Assembly: GCF_025370935.1 (NCBI RefSeq)
Contig: NC_133472.1
Location: 26,956,401-27,020,400, forward strand
Length of the DNA stretch: 64,000 bases
From: Choristoneura fumiferana
Taxonomy: Eukaryota; Arthropoda; Insecta; Lepidoptera; Tortricidae
Reading direction: 5' to 3'
Shown: positions 42,891-54,564 of the stretch, piece after piece
How positions within the stretch are numbered: position 1 is the first letter of the stretch
Layout of the letters: every line of letters begins with the position of its first letter
The notes under the pieces: model-generated
What the model was told of the DNA's origin: nothing
What the model saw: the letters and a program-made list of their open reading frames with translations, nothing else
The model's database searches: none
Translations under genes and position numbers: made by a program

Positions 42891-43271
42891 GGTTGTTTAC
42901 GTTTCAGCTACTTGGTTTCGAGTCTTAAATTCCGCGATTTATGAGAAGAACACTAAATAATCTGGAGCATTAAAAGGCCCTTAAATAGTAACACTGATTA
43001 TTTAGTAATGATTAAGACACGTACTACAAAATTTAGGTGAAAAGAAAGTTTTGAAATGCCGCACCAAATGCGAAAACTACACGTACGTACATTCTAACTA
43101 AGCGCGCTGTGACGTTTAAATGTCAGACAAGACAAACGTTTTTTAGTGACTCCCTTTATAGATTGGCCAAAGGAACAAAGTATATACAGCAGTTTCAACA
43201 CGTTTCACGAACTAGGGGTATAATGTACAAATCACAAATGTAAAAGTAATTGTTGGGGATTTCCTTCGATA
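42891..43271 (-). promoter_or_regulatory. meigo: Probable meigo promoter and 5' leader
   Basis: It contains GTCACAGCGCGCTTAGTTAG and GTACGTACGTGTAGTTTTCG, a local rise in CpG, between the meigo ATG and the next upstream exon-like block. No TATA box is obvious. Placement is by proximity only. Confidence 0.35.
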
Positions 43272-43475
43272 GCGAGAGAGAAATGAAGACACTCACCGAA
43301 GTTTCAGGAACGCTGCTCCTGGGGGCCCCCGGTGTTTGGTCGTCCACAGGCGTTATATCAGGATTTGAGTACACTGATTTCTTGTTTGTGCTAGATTTTT
43401 GAGAATTTTGGAATTGGGATTTTGAGCGGAGCGGTGACGCTGCACGCACACGGCGGTAAGGCGGTTTTTCAAGAG
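43272..43475 (-). other. Candidate exon upstream of meigo
   Basis: On the minus strand an open frame runs VRAASPLRSKSQFQNSQKSS, TNKKSVYSNPDITPVDDQTP and GAPRSSVPETS to a strong donor ACTTCG|GTGAGT at 43272. The composition (Ser, Pro, Asn, Gln, Lys) is that of a disordered N-terminus, and the 5' part is CpG-rich. No in-frame ATG exists between the upstream stop (about 43540) and the donor, so it is an internal exon, uses another start, or is part of a 5' leader. The next exon was not found; it would have to skip meigo. Confidence 0.35.
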
Positions 43476-43924
43476 GTAAAATTTGATGTTGGCAGCACTG
43501 TCTTAGAGATGCTGCGTTTCGTTGTTCTTTTTAAAAGCGTTTGGTTCGTATCTACATTCAAACTTGCTATCGATTCAGCTGAATTAAAATTAGTTAGAAA
43601 CAAATGACCATCTTGTGCTAGCTAGATGGTAAATCTATAGAAATACGGAACAGTAATAAAATCAGTAAGTTACTTATAACTATACGGATACTAAATGTTT
43701 CTTGACCTTGGCCCTCCATGGTAGGAAAGTAAAGTTTGTAGTTATTGTAAATTAAAAGTACTTCATATAATGTGCTGTTTCGATCCTACCTATAGGTACT
43801 TACGTCTTAATAATTTGTTAATAAGTAGGTAAGTGTCAAACAAAACAGTACCTACCTACATACTTGTGTTGTATGGATTAAGTACATCCACAATATTAAG
43901 ACCGGTTTTAAGTACATTGGGTAT
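43476..43924. other. No gene recognised
   Basis: AT-rich spacer with frequent TAGGTACCTA-like words. Nothing supportable. Confidence 0.4.
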
Positions 43925-45835
43925 AGTTCGGCTGCACCATTTCAAACATAGTAAGGGACATTAAGCTAATTTTACAGGAGAGAAAAAACATGTTTATCTC
44001 AGACCGTACGAAGTTTTGAATATTCGTTCCAAAGTGATACTTTCTCGGTTTATTTAGATTAAGCCGAATATCCAGGTATATATATATGACTTAATATTGC
44101 TATTAGCGTTTTAGTGCCATACTAGGAAGAAATTAAACTCAAATAAAACTTATAGTGAACCGATCAATTTCAAAACCAGTAATGTGTGTCACGTTGTCCA
44201 TGATCAGAGACTAAAGACTAAAAATCATAAGTTTTAATATGGACTTTTTTCAATTTAAATAAAACAAACAGTCAGCTGAGTAGTTGTCATTACATAATTT
44301 ATTATAAAAAATAAAAAATACGGCACAAATTCTTAATTTTTTTACTTTATATTATCCAACTACTTTCAATTACCATAATTACCATTACTATTATTATTAC
44401 TGTATGGGAGATTGATCCAATATTTTTGCGGACTGGTTATCAGTGGTACTAGTTTAGGAGCGATTCAGGAGCGAAAACAACAGGTTGACTTTCATTTTTC
44501 TTCTGGAAATATTTCTGGAGAAGGAATAGGGGGCTCACTTTAAATTTCCTGCGGAGTATAATATATATCATAATAGCAAGATAGTATTTGAACGTTAGTC
44601 GTTATTATGGAATGAAAAAATAACATAAAATAGCAAAAACTAACACCGAAATAACATGAAATGTTAAATGGCACAGACATAAAACATAACACAACATGCT
44701 CAAGCTCAATAAAACTGAGACACACACTCCACGCTCAATAATAAGATTACCTCCGATTGCACTCGGCAATTCTCGAACATACCTACATCGAGAGAGATCT
44801 GAAGTGCAATAGGTACTTAGGCAGAGGTTTTGTTATTAATTACATGAATAGTTTGGGTTATTTATGTCATTAATTTGGGTTTTAAATAAGTATCCTATGA
44901 ATAAAACACGAACGTTTACGGTTGAAACTGAGACGTCCCGAGTATAAAGTAAAAATAATCTTACTGTATGAAGCGTAATAATTAAATACCCAAACATTTT
45001 GCAAAAACATGTGTGTTTTGTATGTTGTCCGTCTTTCACGTCGAAACGGAGCGACGGATCGACGTGATTTTTGGCATAGAGATAGTTTATGGCAGATAGT
45101 GACAAAGGCTTCTTTTTATCCGGAAAAATGCACAGTTCCCGAGGACAGCGCGCGTAACCGGGATCCCACGCAGGCGAAGTCGCGGGCAAAAGCTAGTATT
45201 ATATGCATTTTACTTACACAAAATGGTTGTTGTCTAAAATTCAAAGCGTTGTTCACTATGCTTGGTGCGATTGCCTTTTTTCATTATTTATTAGCCAAAT
45301 TACGCTACGTTTTAGCAAAATTTTAACGTACACGTGCATACAAACTCAATCTTGGCTGGCAACTGCGCGTTTAAATGATTTCGAACAGCTCCAGCGCAAT
45401 AGCATGAAGTTAGCGCGGGAGCACAGTGCTGCCACAACGCTCAAAATGAATAAAGAACAACGTACCTATAACATTTGACTTACAAAAACTAGTAATTCAA
45501 CTAACAAACACATACTACTTTCCAAAAGTTAAGAATTAAACTCGTTTGCCATATCAAAACCTAGTAAGTCTCTCTGACTTTTTCAAAACCTAGTAAGTGC
45601 ATGTCCCATACTAGTTTGAAATGGTTTTGTGCCATACTAGGTTTGTGAAATGGTCAAGCCGGTTTTTCTGCACTTACTAGTTTTGGAGTACTCGTATCTC
45701 TGAAGTTCAGCGAGATAGGCCTCTAAATGTTTTGTATCTTGTAGGCACTTGCTAGAAACACTTTAAGCAAAAATCGCAAAATTGAGTTTTTTGAGACTTA
45801 CTAGGTTTGAAATGGTGCAGCCGAGTTTTACTCTG
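43925..45835. mobile_element. Possible composite element with CGGCTGCACCATTTCAAA inverted ends
   Basis: CGGCTGCACCATTTCAAACA is followed by TAGTAAG at 43929-43955; the reverse complement CTTACTAGGTTTGAAATGGT, then GCAGCCG, lies at 45803-45829. Internal fragments GTGCCATACTAGG occur at 44115 and 45629. Whether this is one element of 1.9 kb or two copies facing each other is undecided. A short interspersed element sits between (44995-45197). Confidence 0.35.
44995..45197 (-). mobile_element. Short interspersed element (CCCGCGACTTCG type), minus strand
   Basis: On the plus strand it contains TTCACGTCGAAACGGAGCGA, CTTTTTATCCGGAAAAATGC and GGCGAAGTCGCGGGCAAAAG, then CTAGTATTAT. It is the same family as 26452-26679. 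Confidence 0.75.
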
Positions 45836-46004
45836 GGATTTACCTAGTTAATAAGAATTCACTAAACGAAACTTAACTTAGGACTCATCATATTTCATAA
45901 CACAGTATCACTAAAGAAATAAAAAAGTATATCAATCCACGATCGTGTCATCATGTCATTGTGCACACAGTCGATACCACAGTCATGTTTGTGGTACGTG
46001 GTAC

Positions 46005-46261
46005 CTGGGCCAATCAACTTTTTTACCGACACCAATCTGTCCGCGACATTTTTCAAACAATTGCAGATTTTTGTAAGTTAAGTTGTTTTTTCTGTAATTT
46101 AATAGATGGTGTACATGAATACATGTCATGGCATCCTACGTAAGTTCAACCTATTAAACCGTGAAATATATTATTGGAAGTATGATTTTTTGGTAACGCC
46201 AGAGACAATTTTGGTAACGCAGTAGACGCCCAAAGTGTCGGTAAAATAGTTGATTGGCCCA
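46005..46261. mobile_element. MITE, TGGGCCAATCAACT ends
   Basis: The left end TGGGCCAATCAACTTTTTTA is followed by CCGACAC, and the right end GTGTCGGTAAAATAGTTGATTGGCCCA gives inverted repeats of about 27 bp. Its inner 210 bp matches 19266-19476. Confidence 0.75.
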
Positions 46262-46399
46262 CCTACTCGTATGCGAACCGCGCCGCCCGCTTTTCCACGT
46301 GTTCCCCGTTGCTGAACAGCTGTATAACTTGTCTTAATTTGAGGACTTCTTACGGAGACATTTAGATCCACAGGGATATTTTGTGTCTAAACTGCATTT

Positions 46400-47181
46400 T
46401 AACCGACTTAAAAAAGAAGGTTATCAATTCGGTTGTATTTTTTACCTCAGAATTCCGTCATTTATGAAACGATTTAAATTTTTTCGTTCGTCTAGGAATG
46501 CTTTCAATTAGGTCCCATAGATAAGCACTAAATCAGGATCTGATGATTTGATCCTAAGGAAGTCGATGGAACTCCTCAAATGCTGCAGGGACACATGCAT
46601 ATGGTAATTTCGATATATTTAGTAGTAGTTCGTGCATTTGCTCTTGAAAATCATCATTTGGTAAAGTGAAACTGATGATGAAGATCACAGTTTACCATCG
46701 GAGTTACTACGCTCAATAACAAGTATTTCTCGGGTTGAATTTAAATTACTTTAACATTTTGCAAAGCAATTTATGCTCTTTGTAATGCATATGGGGAAAT
46801 GGAACGGGTGGTGCAGCACCAGGACTCTTCAATAATGAACGTCTCTGCATCGGAAAAGCAATGTAAAAGGTGACGAGCGGTTGACATTAAACTATTGTAT
46901 CATAGATTATTTTACACTAAAAAGCGTGAAAAAAAATCTTATAACAAAATTTAACCGACTACCTACAAAAAACCATGAAAATAATTATTTTCTATCAGTC
47001 TATGAAGTCGGTGCCTCAGCACGAGCCAGCAGGAGTGATCCGAGTGATTGAAGACCAATACAAGTATACCTATAGTGCGTAGGTGAGGTAGGCGACAATA
47101 GGTCCACTCCTGCTGGCTCGTGCTGGAGGCACCGACTTCAGACTGGTAGAAAATTATTTTCATGTTTTTTTTGTACTCAAA
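46400..47181 (-). mobile_element. AACCGACT inverted-repeat element, copy 2
   Basis: Reverse orientation relative to 9105-10140: TTAACCGACTTAAAAAAGAA at the left, and the palindromic part at 46940-47178 (CAGCACGAGCCAGCAGGAGT and its complement). It lacks the SINE present in copy 1 and so shows the empty site. Confidence 0.75.
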
Positions 47182-47276
47182 GCTGTGATTTTGCTAATAA
47201 TGATCACACGAATGACAAAATGTAAGTCTCTTTAATCTATATATTTAGGTGTAGTAAAGCAATATCAGATACTTAG

Positions 47277-47490
47277 CCATTACCCGCGACTCCGACTGCG
47301 TAGAATTCTGTTATCGCTATCACACAAGAACTATGTAATTTTCCGGGATAAAAACTTTCCTATGTCCTTCCCCGGGACTCGTACTATCTGTATACCGAAT
47401 TCAGCGGTTCAGTGGTTTAAAGACGTCATGAAGTAACAAATAAGCAAACGGACTTACAAACTTCTAACATTCTAGTGGGATTAAATTTAA
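47277..47490 (+). mobile_element. Short interspersed element (CCCGCGACTCCG type)
   Basis: ATTACCCGCGACTCCGACTG, TTTTCCGGGATAAAAACTTT and GGACTTACAAACTTCTAACA occur in family order, ending near CTAGTGGGATTA. Confidence 0.7.
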
Positions 47491-49029
47491 TGGTAAATAG
47501 AATGTAACCACGTCTCTGTAACTTACGTTTGTTGATGGGGCCATCTCATCTTACGAGTATCATAATTTTGAATTGAAGCAAATTTATTATGGAATGAAAA
47601 ATTGAAGATAGATCTAGACGCTAAGAATTGCCGTCCAGCCCAGCTCAAACTGAATGAAGGGTTTCTGTGTTAATTAAATAAAAATAACGTCATCATGATA
47701 AACCTCACAAAATCTGCTTCTGTGAAATACTCGGCCCGGGCAAGCGATCAGGCGCTGCAGCCATATTGCCATTTCATTTTGGAATGGGCTTCCAGAAGTT
47801 CCTGTGTCGGTTTGATGTTCACGTGTTGTTTTCTGTTTTAAACAGTTTGTAATTGTTTAAAAATATTGTTTTTGTCGTTAAAAATAATTAGGGGCCGCAT
47901 TTGTGATGAGTTTAAACTTTTATGTCAACTGTCGGCGAACAGATTATAGAGCGAAATTATTTTTTCCTTTTGCACCTAACTACTACTGAGGCGATTGATA
48001 CGAAAGAAAATTCGATCGTTACAAGAAGGTCCTCCATCTGTTTATTGCGCATGCGTTAAAATCATGAATATAAATAAATACGTACGATATAGGTCAACCC
48101 GTCAACCGCTCTAGTTGATGCATTGAACAACGTCGAGGATACCTACAGGCAAATTTTAAACTTGATCCTGGTTATCAATGTATAATAAATAGTTCAGAAG
48201 TGCAACATAAAAGAGCAGAAATAAACGAAGTTGCCACTTTTCCCGTACCTAACTGACTTATTTGGCATTAAATGCTTGAACATGACTACAATTTTCTTTG
48301 TATGGTGTTTGTCTTTTGTCTTTTTTTATTCATTTTCTGCTTTTCTTTATGTCATTCTCTAGTTATCGACTCTCTCTTAGTAGTACCATACCAGCTAACT
48401 CCAAAACGTGATCCCATCCCAAGCATGTCTGAGAATCCGGTAGTTTCCTGGATAAAAAATAGTAGATTAGAGTTATTATTATTATAGCGGTACGGAGAGG
48501 GTGGATAGAAACGTCGAGGGGAAAATGGGTTTAATGCTAGAGTTCTACACTCATTTCGCTTTTCACTTCGATTGCGAGGAGATGAAATAGCAACAGTGGA
48601 AACAATTTTTCACTTACTATGTGCCTTTTATTTTTCATGCAATTGTATTTTTTTAATTTTATTCATTTATTTTGATTGATTTTTATTTTTATTTAAATTA
48701 AAAATGATAAAAAATATGTATAGATACTTTGTCTTTGTTTCTTTTTACACGTAATTAAAAAGTTTCACAGAGTTGCCACGTAACATATGTATTACAAAAG
48801 GAATTAGATCAGCCACTATAATAAAAAAACAATTAATAATTAAATATTATACCTCACGTAATAACTATCACTGCAAAGTTGAATATTTGAAATACAGAAA
48901 ATTATAAAAAAAGTGCATGAAATCGGCTCAGACTAATTCTCAGTATTTGACAAATAGCAAAAACAAGTGTAAAGCATCGTGAGATTTAATAAACAGGAAC
49001 ACTGGATATCATATTAACAATACTTTAGC
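47491..49029. other. No gene recognised
   Basis: AT-rich. The frame at 48272-48487 is hydrophobic and Phe/Leu-rich by composition, with no family match that I can see. Confidence 0.4.
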
Positions 49030-50338
49030 CAACAATTTAATAAGATGAAGTATAAAAACTACTTAATTACTGACCCGAGCATTATTGCTAATAAATTCAA
49101 CGAATACTTTATCGAATTGAAAAATAAAGAAACTCCTTTCAGTCTCCCTTATCCATATCCAGTTAAGAGTACAAATTATTTAATATTCCTGAGTCCAGTT
49201 AGTGAGGATGAAGTCTTTAAAACCATAATGTCATACAGAATACCGGATCAGTAGATCTTTCATTACGCCATCTTAACGCACCTAATAAATGAATCCCTAA
49301 CTCAGGGAATTTTTCCAGAGCAATTGAAACTATCGTTAATTAAACCTATTCATAAAAAACCTGTCTCATTGCTTTCAGTTATATCCAAGATTTGGGAAAA
49401 GGTTATGCACTGTAGACTTACTGGTTTCTTGGACAGATTTAACATTTAGAAAAAGGAACAAAATGGTTTCCAAAAAGGAAAATCTACTACACTTGCTGTT
49501 TTTAATCTGGTCCATAGCATAATGGCAAATGTAGACAAAAAAGTTCCATGTACAACAATATTCTTCGACATGAGCAAGCATTTGACTGTGAAACATATGG
49601 TATCCGGGGCAAAGGCAACGAATGGTTAAAGAGCTACCTTTCTGATAGATCACAACAAGTAGAGGTCGGAAGTTTAACCGAAGGTTAGGAACAAATCAAA
49701 TTAAATCCTCACATAGGTATAACAGAGTAGGCGTTCCCCAAGGCAGTATCTTGGGGCCCCTGCTCTTTTTAATTTATATCAATGATCTACCAGATGTTTC
49801 TGGTCATGAATACACCCTATTCGCTGACGATATCTCAGTGATCGTACCAAAACGAAATCTATGAATAATTCGGAATATAAATAATGACATAAATAACACA
49901 ATTTTTTAAATAATCAAATGGCTGAAATGTAATAACCTAAAAGTAAATATAAGTAAAACGACATATATACAATTGCACAGTAACCGAGGTCAAAAACAAA
50001 ATCTAACACTAAAGTATGACAACAACATAATAGCTAAAGCCAATCAAAAAAAGTTTCTAGAAATAATCATAGATGATTATATGCTCATGGAAACCACATT
50101 GTCATATTGATAATATATCTGTAACAGATTGAACAGATTTGCTTATGCTTTGTGGCGTTTATGCAAAGTGGCTAATAAAGAATGATCACGGCTATGTATG
50201 TTCCATTCTTAGATATGGAATTTTGATATGGGTTAATTCGACGCATATAAGGGTAAGGCCGCGAATTTTGACCAATGTGACATAGAAATAACATCAAAAT
50301 ACGTGACGTTTACATAAAAAGTAACGCAAATTTTTATA
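49030..50338 (+). mobile_element. LINE reverse-transcriptase relic (CR1/Jockey-like)
   Basis: Several frames separated by stops read in order as a non-LTR polymerase: SVISKIWEKVMHCRLTGFLD (fingers), FFDMSKH-type near 49565, then GVPQGSILGPLLFLIYINDL at 49730-49790 and EYTLFADDISVIV at 49810-49850. FADD is the catalytic motif, with the two aspartates present. At least four stops and shifts disable it. It runs into the assembly gap. Confidence 0.8.
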
Positions 50339-50952
50339 NNNNNNNNNNNNNNNNNNNNNNNNNNNNNNNNNNNNNNNNNNNNNNNNNNNNNNNNNNNNNN
50401 NNNNNNNNNNNNNNNNNNNNNNNNNNNNNNNNNNNNNNNNNNNNNNNNNNNNNNNNNNNNNNNNNNNNNNNNNNNNNNNNNNNNNNNNNNNNNNNNNNNN
50501 NNNNNNNNNNNNNNNNNNNNNNNNNNNNNNNNNNNNNNNNNNNNNNNNNNNNNNNNNNNNNNNNNNNNNNNNNNNNNNNNNNNNNNNNNNNNNNNNNNNN
50601 NNNNNNNNNNNNNNNNNNNNNNNNNNNNNNNNNNNNNNNNNNNNNNNNNNNNNNNNNNNNNNNNNNNNNNNNNNNNNNNNNNNNNNNNNNNNNNNNNNNN
50701 NNNNNNNNNNNNNNNNNNNNNNNNNNNNNNNNNNNNNNNNNNNNNNNNNNNNNNNNNNNNNNNNNNNNNNNNNNNNNNNNNNNNNNNNNNNNNNNNNNNN
50801 NNNNNNNNNNNNNNNNNNNNNNNNNNNNNNNNNNNNNNNNNNNNNNNNNNNNNNNNNNNNNNNNNNNNNNNNNNNNNNNNNNNNNNNNNNNNNNNNNNNN
50901 NNNNNNNNNNNNNNNNNNNNNNNNNNNNNNNNNNNNNNNNNNNNNNNNNNNN
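50339..50952. other. Assembly gap (614 N)
   Basis: Run of N. It falls between a LINE polymerase relic and a LINE-type tail on the same strand, so the missing sequence probably belongs to that element. Confidence 0.99.
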
Positions 50953-51216
50953 CTTTTATTATTAGTTTTTGTATTTTTTTTTTCTCTTTAATTGTAAATT
51001 ATCGATGTTTAAGTATTTTATTTGTAATTATATTTTATGAAAAAAATGACTTTCTCTTTTATGCCAAGTTTCTTGCGGCGCATTCTCTCTTGGCAATGAT
51101 GTCTTTCCGAAAGCGCGGTAGTTTAAAAAAATGACGTGTAAAATTCCCATTGCGGCCTATTGTACTGAAAAAAATCATTTGAATTTGGAATTTTGAATTA
51201 ATAAAGTGAAGTTTTT
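50953..51216 (+). mobile_element. LINE 3' tail after the gap
   Basis: TGCCAAGTTTCTTGCGGCGC, TTGGCAATGATGTCTTTCCG and a final ATTTGAATTTGGAATTTTGA. It is the reverse complement of 581-824. Position and strand make it the likely 3' end of the polymerase relic at 49030. Confidence 0.6.
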
Positions 51217-51404
51217 ATTTTACAGAACTTTCTGACGTACTGATCTTAAATCTGTCCTATATGAGATCTATAGAGCTAAACATGGAATGTGGAAGTAGAA
51301 AGTACCCTCTAGTTGACGAACATCTTTCCAAAAGTGTATCTTTAACATGCCTCTCTAACACTGACAATAAGGTGCACATTTATAAGCATAACGAATTGAA
51401 TGTG

Positions 51405-51611
51405 TTTTTTTTTTATTCGACTGGATGGCAAACGATCAAATGAGTAAGAGATCACCACCGCCCATAAAAATCTGAACACCAGGGGTATTGCAGACGCGTT
51501 GCCAAGCCTAGAGCCTATGATGGATACTCACGTGCCAGTAATTTCACCGCTGTCTTACTCACCACGCCGAAACACAACAGTGCAAGCACTGCTTGCTTCA
51601 CGGCAGGATTG
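51405..51611 (-). mobile_element. Non-LTR 3'-end fragment, second copy
   Basis: Starts with a T run (51405-51413) and TCGACTGGATGGCAAACGAT; ends TGCTTGCTTCACGGCAGGATT. It is the reverse complement of 1-219. Confidence 0.65.
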
Positions 51612-52769
51612 CGAGGAAATGGTGTAGGCAATCCGGCGACCTTGCACAAGTCCTACCACTAGTTGTGAGCATGCTTGTGACTTCGACTGTACAACCTATA
51701 AATACTAAAGAAATGGCCAAAACCCTAAATCACACGGTTTTACCAATTTAGGAAGTAGTATCTTAGTTAAGGGACAATGTAAAAAGAATGTTTTGGAAAT
51801 AAAATTATTATGATTATTAGTTTAGGTAACAAATGAACTAAGTAGGTAAGTGAATCTCTCCGTTTTCTCTCCATTTAATACGCTATGCATGTAGCAGAGA
51901 CGTGAACACAGAAACTCGCCACAATTATCTTGTGCCGATCCCTGAACACCTACAGATTAAAATATTTAACTTTCAAAATATCCATCTAACTAACTTACTG
52001 TGCGCTGCAGTCATTGGAAACCTAATAATAAACTTATGTTAAGTTAAAATTTTTCAGTGTGTTAACTTCCCTTTACACATTTTTCGTTACGTTATGTACA
52101 AAATACGTAGATTTTGTAAAAATGTAACGTATTCGTAACGAAAGTTTAACGTATTTTATACAAAAAATCGTTTATCTGGTGAATAACGACATTTTGAATA
52201 ATAACACATGCCACTTACATGGAAAAAGATTACCCTATCGTATGAAAAAACAACCAGTTAAAAATAATCACTACTTACCCTTACAAATCGAACAAGCACT
52301 TTCAAACGACGTTTTTTCGAAAAAACCTCCGCGTCAGCTTTTTGATGGCTGTTTGTCAACAAACTGATGAGATTTATTTATTCTCATCGATGTTGCCCTA
52401 TTAGAGTATTAGTTGCCAGTGTACAAAAAACAAATTTCTCACAAAATTGGCGTTTAAAGGTAGCTTAAAAAAGCCTCACCTAAGTATCGTAACGAAAACT
52501 GGTTTTTTGGCACGTGAAAAGAAATAAATATAAAACATGAAAAATTATTTGATTATCATGATTCCGCAATCGGTAGGACTATCGTTATATCATAAAATTT
52601 CGTTTAAACAAAATCATGATCATGAGAAGTTAAATAGCATGAAAATAATAAGGTATTAAGTACCTTTATTTTCAGTGGTCAAAAATAAATCTCAATAATA
52701 GACAACATCTATCGTTGAACAATCAAAATGACAAAATAATGACACTGATATTTATATTTCTTTCTAAAA
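51612..52769. other. No gene recognised
   Basis: AT-rich, with scattered ACGTATT/AATACGT words near 52080-52160. Nothing is supportable. Confidence 0.4.
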
Positions 52770-53275
52770 ACAGGTCTTTAAATGCAATTATCTCATTTGC
52801 GACTTGAGAGTTTATATTCGTGTCATATAATAAAAAAAAAATTAACCTCTAGGTGTTATCAGTTGTTTTTTATCACCCTTCCAAAAGATATGAAATTCCA
52901 AATTGGGTTAATCGCGACGCTTACCCATAAATCGCGTATTCATTGCCCAAAAACAAGTTTCTCGTTTCAACTCATGTCGGCCACTTTTAAGAAATTTAAA
53001 ACTATTGACAGTTCCATCAATGTATAATATGAGTTATGCGTTTTTGTGAAAACTCATCCTGAATTATTTTCTAAGGGGAGTGAAGTGTGGGCCTATATTA
53101 CTCAATACCCGAAAAAACTATCGTTACCTAGGATTAAGACTAAACTATTTAAGCGTAATTGGGATGTCCCAATTTTTGACAATGTATAATACATCGAAAA
53201 ACGTTTGGAGAAATAGGCTTTGTGAAGCGTTTTCAGAAATCACATTCCAAAAATATGATAAACTGAATTAAATAA
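52770..53275 (+). pseudogene. Possible decayed THAP-type transposase relic
   Basis: One frame reads FFITLPKDMKFQ, and a shifted frame of the same bases reads WVNRDAYP, then LPKNKFLVSTHVGHF. The order F-x-LPKD, W-x-N-R, P-K, H-x-x-HF resembles a THAP domain after frameshifts. Downstream frames (53080-53271) have no recognisable feature. This is a weak, pattern-based call. Confidence 0.22.
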
Positions 53276-54087
53276 ACAAAATTTAAGTAATGGCCTTCAT
53301 TTGACCCCTGCAGTATCCCGTCACAAAGGCAGTTATAAATCAGGTCTACACTCTAAAGCAAATTGACAGTTTGAAATGTTGCTGTCTTGCTTATAATAGC
53401 AAAGAGTGACAAGATAGAACTTTAATCACATGTTGCGCACCCGGCTTTAAACAGTGTTGTCATTTATTGTAAAGTCCGAAATGTATACGAGTATTTCCAA
53501 CGTATTTTTACAAATTAAATTATTAAATTACGACGTTACAAGTAAATTTAAATATCAGATTTTATTAAAAAATATCTATTTTCTATCACACCATTAAACA
53601 AACAGGAATAATGGAAGCTAAAAGAAGGGAAATAAATAAAATCTATTTGTCATGGTTCATTTGGGACCCTAAGCCGTGCTTGTATTATTGACACATAATA
53701 TTATGTACGACCTGATTTTTTCTAGGCAATGGAACGTGGCTCTCTCACTGTGACGTCATCCAGCGTATTTCGTATAAAATATTATAAAAAATATGTACCT
53801 ACTCATCCAAATTCAAAATCGATGAAAATGGTATCTTTAAATATCCTATTCTTATCAAAAGTAAAATAAAAACTATAGGTTATTTTTTTGGTGCATCCCA
53901 ATTGTTTTCCTATGGCGATCGTAATTCTGTCATTTAAGTAATGAGAAAGGGTCAATCTCGGAATGAGAGATAATAAGCTGGAAACTCGTATACAGCTTCA
54001 ATTTGGGCTCCTAAATATTGTCTCAAATTCACATTTACTTAATCTTGTGTCCGCGTCGTAAGTTATTCGAGGTCAAATGTCAAAAAA
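53276..54087. other. No gene recognised
   Basis: AT-rich spacer; nothing supportable. Confidence 0.4.
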
Positions 54088-54564
54088 GTCTGGACGTCTG
54101 GAATAACACACAGGCTACTTTTTATCCGCTGTAACTCGCCTACTATTACATAAATCCCCAGTGGGTTTTCTAATAGTGGCATAATAAGTTCATTGTATTT
54201 ATTTAGTTCGATTATATTAAATAAAAAAAAACCGATGTTCCCTCGGGATAGGGATAAATTCTCGAACTAATAACCACTGGGCTTAGAGTCATGAAATTTG
54301 ATATGTAGATAGCTGGACATCTAGAATAACACATAGGCTACTTTTTATCTCGATATTCTCACGGGATAGGGATAAAATCTCGAAATAACAACCACTGGGT
54401 TTAGAGTCTTGAAATATTGGGCAGTTGTTCTTAACACAACCTCAATGAAGACCACGATAAAAATTTTGGTAATTCCCAGGGGAATTTTGTAAAATCCCAG
54501 AATTTAAATTGTAACTACCAAATCGAATAGTTTACGCGTGCGAAGCCGTGGGTAAAAGCTAAAT
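54088..54564 (-). mobile_element. Interspersed element with two array units, minus strand
   Basis: GTCTGGAATAACACACAGGC and TCTAGAATAACACATAGGCT mark two units. GAATAGTTTACGCGTGCGAA and CGTGGGTAAAAGCT form the head. It has two repeat units against one at 35519 and nine at 861. About 105 bp of foreign sequence (54132-54236) interrupts the first unit. Confidence 0.7.
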
